The notes below the pieces were generated by a model, which did no database searches, had not been told where the DNA came from, and worked only from the letters and a program-made list of their open reading frames with translations. Shown one piece after another: positions 50,269 to 60,404 of a stretch of DNA of 64,000 bases. The stretch's first letter is position 1. Each line of letters begins with the position of its first letter. Source of the DNA: Pseudoalteromonas piscicida (lineage in GTDB: Bacteria > Pseudomonadota > Gammaproteobacteria > Enterobacterales > Alteromonadaceae); assembly GCF_002744175.1 (NCBI RefSeq), contig NZ_NKHF01000029.1, positions 1 through 64,000 of the forward strand, in the 5' to 3' direction. A program made the translations under genes and the position numbers.

Positions 50269-51000
50269 TTATCCGCAGGGCGTAGTCGCTTTAGGGTCGA
50301 TATCTTGCCAGATATCTTTAACCAATTTCTGAGCTGGAAGAAACTGCGTTTTGTAGCGCATTTTTTTACACTCATCAATTTGATAGCCTAAATATAAGTA
50401 AGGTTTATTTTGTTTTGCTGCCTGTTCGATTTGCGCCATGATCATGATAGTGCCAATACTTAAGTCTTCATAATCAGGATCAAAAAAAGTGTAGATAGCT
50501 GATAATGAACTTGGCATCGAGTCTGTCACTGCGACAGCGATAAGTTTGTCTTGGTGCCATAATTCAACAAAAATAATGTTCATCCAACGGCAAAACAAAA
50601 AGCTTTCATATTGTAAGTGATTAGGCGGGTACATTGAGCCATCACTGTGTCGAACTGTAATGTACTTTTCATACAATGGGTAATATTCTGGACGCTCTTG
50701 ATGACTCACAACAATTTGGTAGTCTTGCTTAACTTTATTACGCTTACGTTTTTGTGATTTGCTTGGTTTAAATTGCGCAGCTAATACTCGAACTGACTGA
50801 CAAGCTGAACACGCAGGGCAGTGTGGTCGGTATATTTGATCCCCACTGCGACGAAAACCTAACGCTAGTAACTGTTCAAACCTATCTGGGCTGTAACAAT
50901 TCGGGTCGAGAATAACCAGTAACTGTTCCTTCTGCTCAGGTAAATAACTACAACTAAATTGTTGGCTCAGTCCAATTTTAGAAGGAAAGTGTTCATTCAT
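50269..51000 (-). CDS. bpt: Leucyltransferase Bpt (Ate1-like, N-degron pathway)
   Basis: The 243-residue protein begins with the family block CSYLPEQKEQLLVILDP and the RSGDQIYRPHCPACSACQSV Cys-rich element. Its C-terminal part (YLYLGYQIDECKKMRYKTQF) matches the GNAT-like Ate/Bpt fold. Bacterial Bpt transfers Leu from leucyl-tRNA to proteins with N-terminal Asp, Glu or oxidised Cys, creating ClpS substrates. It overlaps aat by 8 bp, so the two transferases are coupled. Dimer-type annotation 'arginyl-tRNA-protein transferase' is older and misleading for the bacterial form. Confidence 0.92.
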   Translation of the reverse strand: MNEHFPSKIGLSQQFSCSYLPEQKEQLLVILDPNCYSPDRFEQLLALGFRRSGDQIYRPHCPACSACQSVRVLAAQFKPSKSQKRKRNKVKQDYQIVVSHQERPEYYPLYEKYITVRHSDGSMYPPNHLQYESFLFCRWMNIIFVELWHQDKLIAVAVTDSMPSSLSAIYTFFDPDYEDLSIGTIMIMAQIEQAAKQNKPYLYLGYQIDECKKMRYKTQFLPAQKLVKDIWQDIDPKATTPCG

Positions 51001-51709
51001 AGATAGCTTTCAACTCCTGAGGCTGCCACATTGATGTTGGGATCTCAAATTGATCCGCCAATTTAAGTCTAGTCAAAAACTCAGTCCTTGGTACAACTTT
51101 TAATCCTAAACTTGTTAAATAAGGATTTTCTAGTTGGCAATCAATAAAGTGGGCATTGTGTGCCGTCATCCAATTGACTAATGCCCACATCGCCATTTTG
51201 GAGGCATTGGGTATTGTGTGGAACATAGATTCCCCGCAAAACACGCCTGACTGCATAATACCGTATAGCCCGCCAACCAAATTTTCCTCATGCCAGACTT
51301 CTACACTATGCGCTATACCCTGAATGTGCGCTTGCTGGTAAGCATTCAGCATGGCGTTGGTGATCCAGGTTCCCTCTGCCGCCATTCTTTGATTGCGGCA
51401 AGCTTCTATTACTTTATCAAAAGCTGTATTAACAGTGATTGTTGGGTTTAGCTTACGTTGAGCCTTTCTTAGTGTTTTACCGCAATGAAAGTCGTTCAAT
51501 TCAAGAATGCCACGCTCGCTTGGGCTCCACCACATAATAGGCTCACCTTCATTAAACCAAGGGAAAATACCATTGGCATATGCTTGTTTTAATCGCTCGA
51601 CCTGCAGGCAACCTCCAACAGCTAAGAGGCCATCAGGTTCCAATAAAGCGTAATGATTAGGTGGAAATCTAAAATCGTCATAAGACAAGTGAAACAATTG
51701 TTGGATCAT
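50993..51709 (-). CDS. aat: Leucyl/phenylalanyl-tRNA-protein transferase
   Basis: The 238-residue enzyme has the family blocks FPPNHYALLEPDGLLAVGGC near the start, FPWFNEGEPIMWWSPSERG, and the catalytic EVWHEENLVGGLYG and VFCGESMFH in the GNAT-like half. It attaches Leu or Phe to proteins with N-terminal Lys or Arg, marking them for ClpS-ClpA-ClpP, all but ClpP being encoded within 5 kb here. It is co-transcribed with bpt, downstream of a separate trxB unit. Confidence 0.94.
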   Translation of the reverse strand: MIQQLFHLSYDDFRFPPNHYALLEPDGLLAVGGCLQVERLKQAYANGIFPWFNEGEPIMWWSPSERGILELNDFHCGKTLRKAQRKLNPTITVNTAFDKVIEACRNQRMAAEGTWITNAMLNAYQQAHIQGIAHSVEVWHEENLVGGLYGIMQSGVFCGESMFHTIPNASKMAMWALVNWMTAHNAHFIDCQLENPYLTSLGLKVVPRTEFLTRLKLADQFEIPTSMWQPQELKAIYE

Positions 51710-51768
51710 AGAACAAACTATAGGACTGCTATTTAGTTCAATATAGCAAATTGAGGCTAGGAGGAAAG

Positions 51769-51790
51769 CGGGCCAGTGTTTACTGACCCG
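51769..51790 (-). terminator. Hairpin behind trxB
   Basis: CGGG-C-CAGT and ACTG-A-CCCG form a stem with one internal mismatch, 14 nt after the trxB stop codon. On the minus strand it is followed by CTTTCC, a poor U run. Confidence 0.45.
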
Positions 51791-51804
51791 ATAGGTCGGT
51801 TAAA

Positions 51805-52767
<963 letters not shown>

Positions 52768-53045
52768 CTAACTAATATTCTAAAAAATGCTATTAAGCAA
52801 AAGTTTGTTCGATTCTATGTAATTCAATAGGGAAGTAAATAAAAAAACGTAATCCGATTTGTTGTAAATTGGAAAGTTGTCAAAAAATTTGTACTGTTGT
52901 GATTTAAACTGTCTATACATTGAGCAATCCGATAAGCTAAAGTCAAAAAACGACAGTAATTCATGACCTCACGAAATTTTTTTGATATGTTTTAGAGAAT
53001 TTTGTTTTGCTATCACGAGTTGATAGTCTAATTGAAAAGGTACAT

Positions 53046-54371
53046 ATGGCATTTTGGCAGAATACCCCAGGCTTTGGGCTAAGTGCGCAAGATTGTGAGG
53101 TGTTAACTGATGCTAAACAATATCATCAGACACTCTTAACGTTAATCTCGCAGGCGAAGACACGTATTTATATCACAGCACTTTATCTTCAAGATGATGA
53201 GGCCGGTCGTGAAATATTGCATGCGTTGCATGAAGCCGCGAAGCAAAACCCAGACTTAACCGTAAAAGTGTTAGTCGATTTTCATCGTGCTCAACGAGGG
53301 CTTATTGGTGCTGAAAAGTCTGAAGGCAATGCCAAACTTTATTGCGATTTAAAAGAACAACTCGGTACGCAAGTTCAAGTGTATGGCGTACCCGTCAAGG
53401 CAAAAGAGTTGTTTGGTGTGCTGCACCTCAAAGGGTTTGTAATAGATGATATTTTGCTTTATAGCGGCGCTAGTTTAAATAACGTCTACTTACATCAGGG
53501 CGAAAAATACCGTCTCGATCGCTATTTTGTGATCAAGCAAGCTCAATTGGCTGACAGCTTTTGTCACTTTACAGATAATGTACTTATTGCATCTGATGCA
53601 GTGCCAAGATTAGATGTGAGACCTTTACCTACCTTGTTGGATATTCGGGCAGATCAAAAGCAGCTGATGAAACAGCTTAAAAAGGCCAGCTATGATATTT
53701 CTAATGCCACCAGTAAAAGCGGTCTAACAGTTCGACCATTTTTAGGCTTTGGCCGCAGAACGAATAAATTAAATCGTTTGATTAAAGCCTTGTTTGATAC
53801 CACTGAACATGAGTTGGTCCTGTATACACCTTACTTTAATTTTCCGGCGCCTTTGCTACGTTCATTACGTCGCTTACTGAAAACAGGTAAAAAAGTGACA
53901 ATAGTGGTTGGTGATAAGACTGCAAACGACTTTTACATTAGTCCCGATCAACCATTTAGTCGAATTGGTGCCTTGCCTTATCTATACGAAACGATTTTGT
54001 ACAAGTTTATCAAATCGCAGCGACGTTTTATTAGCGCGGGACTACTAGACGTATACCTTTGGCAAGATGGCAATAACTCATTTCATCTCAAAGGCGTTAG
54101 TAAAGATGGGGACACCCATTTAATGAGTGGTCACAACCTCAATCCTAGAGCGTGGGGCCTGGATATTGAAAACGGGATCTTGATTGAAGACCCTGATAAG
54201 TCGCTACTCCCTCAAATCGAACTGGAAAAGCAAGCTATTTTAACGCATAGTCGCAGGATCGAAAGCCATGAAGACCTAGAAACACTGGCTGATTATCCTG
54301 CACCAGTTAAAAAACTACTTGGTCAAGCCAAGCGCGTTAAGGTCGACTTTATTATTAAACGCTTTATTTAA
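53046..54371 (+). CDS. pssA: CDP-diacylglycerol-serine O-phosphatidyltransferase
   Basis: ATG at 53046 with AAAAGG 5 nt upstream gives 441 residues; the frame to 53007 lacks a ribosome site. It is a phospholipase-D superfamily enzyme with two HKD-like motifs, one in HLKGFVIDD and a second in FHLKGVSKDG. It has the E. coli PssA landmarks ALYLQDDEAGREIL, LVDFHRAQRGLIG, LYSGASLNNVYLHQ and the ETILYKFIKSQRRF region. It makes phosphatidylserine, precursor of phosphatidylethanolamine, at the membrane/ribosome interface. Confidence 0.94.
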   Translation: MAFWQNTPGFGLSAQDCEVLTDAKQYHQTLLTLISQAKTRIYITALYLQDDEAGREILHALHEAAKQNPDLTVKVLVDFHRAQRGLIGAEKSEGNAKLYCDLKEQLGTQVQVYGVPVKAKELFGVLHLKGFVIDDILLYSGASLNNVYLHQGEKYRLDRYFVIKQAQLADSFCHFTDNVLIASDAVPRLDVRPLPTLLDIRADQKQLMKQLKKASYDISNATSKSGLTVRPFLGFGRRTNKLNRLIKALFDTTEHELVLYTPYFNFPAPLLRSLRRLLKTGKKVTIVVGDKTANDFYISPDQPFSRIGALPYLYETILYKFIKSQRRFISAGLLDVYLWQDGNNSFHLKGVSKDGDTHLMSGHNLNPRAWGLDIENGILIEDPDKSLLPQIELEKQAILTHSRRIESHEDLETLADYPAPVKKLLGQAKRVKVDFIIKRFI

Positions 54372-54380
54372 TGCTAGTTA

Positions 54381-54404
54381 AAAAGGGACGTTAGTCCCTT
54401 TTTT
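54381..54404. terminator. Bidirectional terminator between pssA and asnB
   Basis: AAAAGGGAC-GTTA-GTCCCTTTT followed by T run; A/T tracts on both sides serve both convergent transcripts. It ends 6 bp before the asnB stop. Confidence 0.8.
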
Positions 54405-54409
54405 ATTGA

Positions 54410-56080
54410 TTATTGTTGCTTATACGCTTCATTGTGTGAGCTTGCTGCTCGACCCGATGGGTCGGCATTACGTTGAAATGCCTCATCCCAAGCAAGCGCT
54501 TCTGGTGTTGAGCATGCCACTGACTTACCATGTGGTACACACTTAGCTGCGGCTTCACCCGGAAAGTGCGACTCAAAAATGGTGCGATAGTAATAAGCCT
54601 CTTTACTATCTGGTGTATTGATTGGATAACGGTAATGTGCATTTTCCAAATCATTATCACTCACTTGCTGCTCAACATAGTCTTTTAACGAATCAATCCA
54701 GCTGTAGCCAACACCATCAGAGAACTGCTCCTTTTGGCGCCACAGTACGTCATCTGGCAAGTAACCGTCGAATGCCTCGCGAATAATATGCTTTTCAATA
54801 CGACCATCTTTACACATTTTGTAGTCTGGATTAGTGCGCATGGCGATATCTACAAACTCTTTATCTAAAAATGGCACCCTTGCTTCCACGCCCCAAGCAG
54901 CCATGGATTTATTAGCACGTAAACAGTCAAACATATGGAGTTTCGAGACTTTGCGATTTAGCTCGTTATGAAATTCTTCAGCGTTAGGCGCTTTGTGGAA
55001 ATATAAATAACCACCAAACAGCTCGTCAGCGCCTTCGCCCGACAGCACCATTTTAATCCCCATCGCTTTAATATAGCGCGCCATGAGATACATTGGCGTA
55101 GAAGCTCGAATGGTAGTTACATCATAGGTTTCTAAGTGATAAACCACTTCTTTCAGTGCATCAATACCCTGTTGTACGGTAAAGTGAATAGGGTGGTGCA
55201 CTGTACCAATCTTATCCGCTACTTTTTGTGCTGCAGCGAGATCAGGCGAGCCTTCTAGGCCGATTGAAAATGAATGCAGCTTTGGCCACCATGCATCAGA
55301 TGCGTCGTCATCTTCAATACGCTTTGCTGCAAACTGCTGTGTAATGGCTGAAATGACCGACGAATCTAAGCCACCGGATAACAACACACCGTATGGAACA
55401 TCGCACATAAGTTGGCGTTTAACCGCCGCTTCTAAGCCATTTTTCACCGCCTCTGGACTTGCTTGGTTATCTTTAACTGCCGCAAAATCTTGCCAATCGC
55501 GTTGGTAGTAAGGCCTAGGACCTCCTTCTTTTGAATACCAATAGTGACCAGGAGGGAATTCTTCAATTTGTGTACAAATTGGGGTTAATGCCTTCATTTC
55601 ACTGGCGACATAGAGATTGCCACTCTGATCGCGGCCGGTATAAAGTGGAATGATCCCAATATGGTCTCGACCGATTAAAAAAGCGTCTTCGGTTTCATCA
55701 TAAAGACAAAACGCAAAAATTCCATTGAGATCATCTAAAAACTCAGGGCCCTTTTGTTTGTAAAGGGCTAAAATCACTTCACAATCGGACTGTGTTTGAA
55801 ATGTAAAGGGGACCGTCAGTGATTTGGCAAGTTCTTTGTGATTATAAATCTCACCATTGACCGCCAAAATATGCGTCTTTTCTGGGTTAAATAAAGGTTG
55901 TGCACCGCTAGATACCCCAACAATGGCCAAACGCTCGTGAACTAGAATAGCCTTTTCACTTGAATACACCCCGGACCAGTCAGGACCTCGGTGTCTTAGT
56001 TTTTTTGACATTTCGATCGCTTGCTCGCGAAGGGCAAGGGGATCGGTCTTAATGTCAAGTACGCCGAAAATTGAACACAT
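54410..56080 (-). CDS. asnB: Asparagine synthase (glutamine-hydrolysing)
   Basis: The 556-residue AsnB has catalytic Cys2 (MCSIFG) and the glutaminase blocks RHRGPDWSG, RLAIVG and AVNGEIYNH. In the synthetase domain LLSGGLDSSVISAI is the PP-loop. It forms Asn from Asp, glutamine and ATP. Length and start match E. coli AsnB; the C-terminus extends slightly with a Ser/Asn-rich end. It stands alone between pssA and the pyroglutamate operon. Confidence 0.95.
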   Translation of the reverse strand: MCSIFGVLDIKTDPLALREQAIEMSKKLRHRGPDWSGVYSSEKAILVHERLAIVGVSSGAQPLFNPEKTHILAVNGEIYNHKELAKSLTVPFTFQTQSDCEVILALYKQKGPEFLDDLNGIFAFCLYDETEDAFLIGRDHIGIIPLYTGRDQSGNLYVASEMKALTPICTQIEEFPPGHYWYSKEGGPRPYYQRDWQDFAAVKDNQASPEAVKNGLEAAVKRQLMCDVPYGVLLSGGLDSSVISAITQQFAAKRIEDDDASDAWWPKLHSFSIGLEGSPDLAAAQKVADKIGTVHHPIHFTVQQGIDALKEVVYHLETYDVTTIRASTPMYLMARYIKAMGIKMVLSGEGADELFGGYLYFHKAPNAEEFHNELNRKVSKLHMFDCLRANKSMAAWGVEARVPFLDKEFVDIAMRTNPDYKMCKDGRIEKHIIREAFDGYLPDDVLWRQKEQFSDGVGYSWIDSLKDYVEQQVSDNDLENAHYRYPINTPDSKEAYYYRTIFESHFPGEAAAKCVPHGKSVACSTPEALAWDEAFQRNADPSGRAASSHNEAYKQQ

Positions 56081-56230
56081 ATTTCCTCATTCCTATCGAT
56101 GTGTTGGTTTTATACCAACAAATTATTATTGCCAATGCCAACTTATGCGCCATTGGGTTAGTTCAGTTCTACCAAAAATAATTTGATAAGTCACACAATG
56201 AAATAGCGAAAATGTGAATTTTTTGTGATG

Positions 56231-56258
56231 CACAATGGTGCGGGTTTGCACCATTGTG
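56231..56258 (-). terminator. Perfect dyad behind the pyroglutamate operon
   Basis: CACAATGGTGC (56231-56241), a 6-nt loop and GCACCATTGTG (56248-56258). It lies 11 nt beyond the pcp stop codon. The minus strand continues with CATCACAAAAAA rather than a U run, so the termination role is uncertain. Confidence 0.5.
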
Positions 56259-56269
56259 GGGCGAGCGGG

Positions 56270-56932
56270 TTAGTGGGTTGTACCGGCGATAAGCTTAATA
56301 TCTTGTTTTTGCGTAATAGCACTTGTTAACAGTATCTTTATGCCTTTCACTAATGTATCAATTTCCATACTGGGTGCACCAGGGTGGTGCGCAGCTTGAG
56401 ATGGTAAGTAGGGAATATGTACAAACCCACCACGGCAAACGAGATCATGAGTTTTTAGATAATGTAGTAATCCATACATCACATGGTTACATACATAGGT
56501 GCCAGCGGTATTTGAGATACTAGCGGGGACTCCGGCTTGCAGTGCGCTACTCAGCATGCTTTTTATTGGCAGTGAAGCAAAGTAGGCATCCGGTCCATGC
56601 TCTACTACAGGTGTATCAATTGGTTGCTTTCCTTGATTATCTGGGATCCGAGCATCATTGATGTTGATGGCGATACGTTCGATGGAAATATCACAACGAC
56701 CACCTGCTTGCCCCAAACATATCACCACACTTGGATGATACTTATCTATGGCTTGTGTTAATGCACTAATGCTTTTGTCGAACTCACAAGGTAATTCTTT
56801 GGTGTGTACGACGTGACCTTCGATGGATTCGCCTTCAAGTTGTTGGGCTAATTGCCAAGAAGGGTTGATGGATTCACCGCCAAAAGGCATAAATCCCGTT
56901 ACTAAGACGCAAGGTTTACTGTAGCTGGACAT
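56270..56932 (-). CDS. pcp: Pyrrolidone-carboxylate (pyroglutamyl) peptidase
   Basis: The 220-residue C15 cysteine peptidase has its full triad: E85 in DISIERIAIN, C148 in NTAGTYVCNH and H172 in GGFVHIPYLP. It removes N-terminal pyroglutamate from peptides, releasing free pyroglutamate for the 5-oxoprolinase encoded in the same operon. Its ATG overlaps the DUF979 stop by one base. It is the last of five genes. Confidence 0.94.
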   Translation of the reverse strand: MSSYSKPCVLVTGFMPFGGESINPSWQLAQQLEGESIEGHVVHTKELPCEFDKSISALTQAIDKYHPSVVICLGQAGGRCDISIERIAININDARIPDNQGKQPIDTPVVEHGPDAYFASLPIKSMLSSALQAGVPASISNTAGTYVCNHVMYGLLHYLKTHDLVCRGGFVHIPYLPSQAAHHPGAPSMEIDTLVKGIKILLTSAITQKQDIKLIAGTTH

Positions 56933-57942
56933 TAAAAAACGACTCCATACATAAGGAAAATATTAATCACTAATAAAGTTATAGCGGTTGGTATTTGCAC
57001 TTTAATGACTTGGTACTTATCTTTTAAATCCAGTAGTGCAGCCGGCACAATATTAAAATTGGCGGCCATCGGAGTCATCAACGTGCCGCAATAGCCTGAA
57101 TACATGCCGATTGCAACGAGCGGAGCGGGATCAGCTCCATGGCCTTGGATTAAAAAGGGCAAGGCAATGCCTGCGGTCATCACTGGAAAAGCGGCAAATG
57201 CATTACCCATCACCATAGTAAATAGCGCCATACCGACACAATAGAGTACAACTAACATAAAGCGGTTGTCTGGCGATATGAATAATGTCACCAGTTCCTG
57301 AATGGCGTTACCGGTGTTAGCTACAATAAAGACGCCGCCAAGCATGGCCAGCATTTGTGGCAATATTGCCGCCCAGCCAATGGAGTCTACCAGTCGTCTC
57401 GATTCCGAAAGTGCTTGTAATGGACTTCCTTTGGTTATCTTCCAGCTAACTAGTAGAGCTGCAGTACAGGCAAGGGTTAATGCCGATAAGGTAACGTGGT
57501 TCTGATCGAAGATATATATTGTGCCGAAGTGAAGGTCACTCAACACTATGGTACAAATCACAGTGATGATTGGGATAAGCACCGCAGGTACAAACAGTTT
57601 GTTGCCAAAACGATTGGCATCATCAGTTTTAGCTCGTTCGCATGGCATCTCGTAGTTGCCCATCGAAACCATTTTCATACCTGCCAGCAAGGCGATAATG
57701 ACGACGTTTACCCCAATCCATAAATAAGTCGCTTGCTCGCCAATTAGGGCAATTGAGGCATCGCCAAAGATAAATACGGAGCCAAATAAAAACCAAAAGA
57801 GCGCAGTGGTTAGACGCTTAGGGTGTTTTTTATCTTGTAAGGTTTTGACGACTAAAAACATGACAATAAAGCCGATTAACAAATAAATATTGTCAATTGA
57901 AAGCAAAACAGAATGCTCGGTGGAGATGTTCACTTGGCTCAT
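56932..57942 (-). CDS. DUF979-family membrane protein, candidate transporter subunit
   Basis: The 336 residues form about nine to ten helices. The first is LIGFIVMFLVVKTLQ, and the later ATLLVSWKITKGSPLQAL and GNAFAAFPVMTAGIALPFLI match my recollection of DUF979, a predicted permease paired with DUF969 next to pcp or pxp genes. The overlap of 4 bp with DUF969 and 1 bp with pcp argues for one complex with a role in pyroglutamate or peptide transport; function not established. Confidence 0.82.
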   Translation of the reverse strand: MSQVNISTEHSVLLSIDNIYLLIGFIVMFLVVKTLQDKKHPKRLTTALFWFLFGSVFIFGDASIALIGEQATYLWIGVNVVIIALLAGMKMVSMGNYEMPCERAKTDDANRFGNKLFVPAVLIPIITVICTIVLSDLHFGTIYIFDQNHVTLSALTLACTAALLVSWKITKGSPLQALSESRRLVDSIGWAAILPQMLAMLGGVFIVANTGNAIQELVTLFISPDNRFMLVVLYCVGMALFTMVMGNAFAAFPVMTAGIALPFLIQGHGADPAPLVAIGMYSGYCGTLMTPMAANFNIVPAALLDLKDKYQVIKVQIPTAITLLVINIFLMYGVVF

Positions 57943-58694
57943 AGCGACTCCTCCTTAAGCATCGAATTAGTATCGTGGTTAGGGCTATCTTCCCGACGAG
58001 GCTCCTGACAACGCGCAATTTCTGTGCGTATTTTTGCCTCAAATCGCGCTAACCGGAATAAGTGTACAATTAATGCCGCAATGGCTGTGGGTATTGCCCA
58101 AAGTCCGATATGGAGCGGCTCTATTCCCGCAATGCCATTTTCTTTTAAAAATGCATCCATTAACAAAACGGCGCCAAAGGCGATAAAAATATCTTCACCA
58201 AAAAACACGGCGATGTTATCGCAGGCGGCAGCGTGAGCGCCTATCATGTCTTTCACATCTTGTGGTAACTCGCCGTACTGGTTTGTTGCAGCCCCGACAG
58301 CCATAGGTGCAAGTAAAGGCCTCACTGTTTGTGCTTGGCCCGCTAAGTTGATTAACCCCAGTGCTGCTGAGCACTCACGGACAACAAAGTACATACTTAA
58401 AATGCGAGCGGTAGTGGCACCTTTGATGCCTGCAACCCAAGCTTTAGCACGTTGCTGTAAGCCGTAGCGCTCAAGAATAGCGATCACAGGTAGGATAAGC
58501 AAAAAACTAGCGAGTTGGCGAGAATTCATAAACTTTTCGCCAAATGCGGCAATCAAGGTAACAAAGTCAATGCCAACGGCAAAACCCGTGACCAAACCGG
58601 CTGCTGTGACCACCAACAGAGGATTAAACCGCATTGCAAAGCCGATCACTATCACAGCAATGCCAGAAAGAGGAAGTAAATTAAGCTCACTCAT
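57939..58694 (-). CDS. DUF969-family membrane protein, candidate transporter subunit
   Basis: The 251-residue protein has about six helices and the family features GFAMRFNPLLVVTAAGLVTG, EKFMNSRQLASFLLILPVIA and YFVVRECSAALGLINLAGQ. It always occurs as a partner of DUF979. It overlaps pxpC by 8 bp and DUF979 by 4 bp. The adjacent pxpB and pxpC genes suggest that the pair moves pyroglutamate or a precursor; this is inference from context. Confidence 0.82.
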   Translation of the reverse strand: MSELNLLPLSGIAVIVIGFAMRFNPLLVVTAAGLVTGFAVGIDFVTLIAAFGEKFMNSRQLASFLLILPVIAILERYGLQQRAKAWVAGIKGATTARILSMYFVVRECSAALGLINLAGQAQTVRPLLAPMAVGAATNQYGELPQDVKDMIGAHAAACDNIAVFFGEDIFIAFGAVLLMDAFLKENGIAGIEPLHIGLWAIPTAIAALIVHLFRLARFEAKIRTEIARCQEPRREDSPNHDTNSMLKEESL

Positions 58695-59625
58695 GTTGTT
58701 TTTCTTTATATGTAAGCGCTAGCCTTAGCTGGTTAAGATGCGACTGTACTCGGTGAGATTCCTTTGCTGCATCTGTTATTGACGTTGATTTTAGGTGGAT
58801 ACAGTCACCAGCACCGAGCTGGCTAAGATGACGCATGTCAGCCTGCGTGATCACGCCAATGATTGGATAGCCTCCGGTTGTCTGACAATCATTAAGCAGA
58901 ATAATAGGCTCTCCATTCGGTGGAAGCTGGATAACTCCAGGATGCACAGCTTGAGTTGCAATGCTCTGATGATGAGTTAACGCTTCATGGTGACTTAGTC
59001 TAATCCCCATACGGTTACTATTTGAATGTACTTTCCAAATAGTGCTATTTAGCACTTCAAGGGTTTGTGGAGAGACTAACTCAACGTGGGGGCCTGGAAT
59101 AAAATGGATGAGTTTTTCGTAACTTGGTAGGAATGCGCCTTGTGTTACCTTAGCCTTGCTTGGGCGGTACATTAAGGTATCCCCAGGCTGTAGCGGGCGT
59201 CCATTTACGCCACCAAATTCTGCCATTAAGTCAGTGGAATAGCTTTCGAGTTGTTTATCAAGATTGATAAAACCACCCTCAACTACCAAATATGCTCTCA
59301 ATCCCTCACGACTTTGCTTGAAAGTCAGCTTGTCTCCTGCATTGGCTGCATATCGCCAGCCGGGGTAGATAGGTGCGTCATTTACACGGGCATTAAGATC
59401 GGCCCCCGTAATGACAAAGTTAACCGGCGCATGGAAGATAAATTCACATAAACCGATGGTTATCTCCACTGCTGCTGTATTTTCATCGTTCGCTAATAAG
59501 GTATTTGCAAGTTTCAGCGCTATTGGATCCAAGACACCGGCTTGACTAACGCCTAGATGTCTCAGTCCGTGTCGACCAAGATCTTGCACGCTCGATAATG
59601 GTCCGGGTTTAATAACTTCTAGCAT
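58687..59625 (-). CDS. pxpC: 5-oxoprolinase subunit PxpC
   Basis: The 312-residue protein is of the biotin-dependent carboxyltransferase/YbgK (KipA-like) family. It shows SSVQDLGRHGLRHLGVSQAG at the start, NEPIIL-like NGEPIILLNDCQTTGGYPII near residue 240 and a late QLGAGDCIHL. PxpC acts with PxpA and PxpB to cleave 5-oxoproline to glutamate with ATP. It overlaps pxpB by 7 bp, the standard arrangement of coupled subunits. Confidence 0.9.
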   Translation of the reverse strand: MLEVIKPGPLSSVQDLGRHGLRHLGVSQAGVLDPIALKLANTLLANDENTAAVEITIGLCEFIFHAPVNFVITGADLNARVNDAPIYPGWRYAANAGDKLTFKQSREGLRAYLVVEGGFINLDKQLESYSTDLMAEFGGVNGRPLQPGDTLMYRPSKAKVTQGAFLPSYEKLIHFIPGPHVELVSPQTLEVLNSTIWKVHSNSNRMGIRLSHHEALTHHQSIATQAVHPGVIQLPPNGEPIILLNDCQTTGGYPIIGVITQADMRHLSQLGAGDCIHLKSTSITDAAKESHRVQSHLNQLRLALTYKEKQHE

Positions 59626-60269
59626 GAGCTCTCCACAAAACGTACGATATCACCGGGTTGTAACAAGCTAACTTGCTCAGACTCAGGGTTAAACAGGTTG
59701 ATGTCTGTTTGTCCCAAGAGGTGCCAGCCCCCTGGAGACTGACATGGGTAGATTGCACTATAGCTGTCGGCTATGGCGATACTGCCTTTGGGAACATGGG
59801 TGATAGGCGTGGATTTTCGCGGTAGATGAAGCGCTTCAGGCAGGCCTGCTAGATAGGCAAAACCAGGTAAAAAGCCCATAAAGTGGACTTGATATTCCAC
59901 GCTGGTATGGAGGTCAATCAGTTGTTGATGTGTCAACCCAAGCTCGCGGGCAACTTTTTCAAAATCCTGTCCAAACTCTTTGCCATATTTAACTGGAATG
60001 CGATGCAGTGTAGGTTTAGGGGCGGTGAGTTCGAGGTCGTTCCAGTTTTGCTCGATTGTGCTGAGCCAGTGTTGTGCCTGCAAAGGGTCTTTTAAATAAG
60101 CTGTCACTGAATGTTTAGCTGGGACCACATCGACAAATTCGCCGGAGTCATCGAGCCATTTTTTGAGTGCAAAAAGCGTTAGGTTTTTAGACTTTTGGTT
60201 TGCACTTGCACAGGGCAAATCGACCACGATGGCGTGCTCTCCCAATCGATAACAACTCATGTTGGTCAT
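59619..60269 (-). CDS. pxpB: 5-oxoprolinase subunit PxpB
   Basis: The KipI/YbgJ-family subunit has the blocks HTSVEYQVHFMGFLPGFAYL, LPRKSTPITHVPKGSIAIAD and CQSPGGWHLLGQT, ending with LLQPGDIVRF. Counting from ATG 60269 gives 216 residues; ATG 60260 (MSCYRLGEH) is equally likely and closer to E. coli YbgJ. A frame reaching 60317 is rejected. No ribosome site is strong. It leads the pxpB-pxpC-DUF969-DUF979-pcp operon. The PxpA subunit (LamB/YcsF family) is not in this window. Confidence 0.88.
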   Translation of the reverse strand: MTNMSCYRLGEHAIVVDLPCASANQKSKNLTLFALKKWLDDSGEFVDVVPAKHSVTAYLKDPLQAQHWLSTIEQNWNDLELTAPKPTLHRIPVKYGKEFGQDFEKVARELGLTHQQLIDLHTSVEYQVHFMGFLPGFAYLAGLPEALHLPRKSTPITHVPKGSIAIADSYSAIYPCQSPGGWHLLGQTDINLFNPESEQVSLLQPGDIVRFVESSC

Positions 60270-60369
60270 AGAAAACAATAGATTACTTTGGTAAACATAC
60301 TGTTTTTTATAACACACCTTGAACTTGAAACGAAGTGATTGCTGTTAGTTAACAAGTCAGTAAAAACTA

Positions 60370-60393
60370 AAAGCCGTGTTTACACACGGCTTT
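60370..60393 (-). terminator. Rho-independent terminator of the aminopeptidase gene
   Basis: On the minus strand AAAGCCGTGT-GTAA-ACACGGCTTT is followed by TAGTTTTTAC. It lies 179 nt behind the pepA-like stop; the palindromic element 60405-60564 occupies the interval between. Confidence 0.75.
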
Positions 60394-60404
60394 GTTGGGT
60401 AATT

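Noticed and set aside
53007-53045. Upstream start for pssA
   Set aside because: Thirteen extra residues with no ribosome site; ATG 53046 has AAAAGG upstream.
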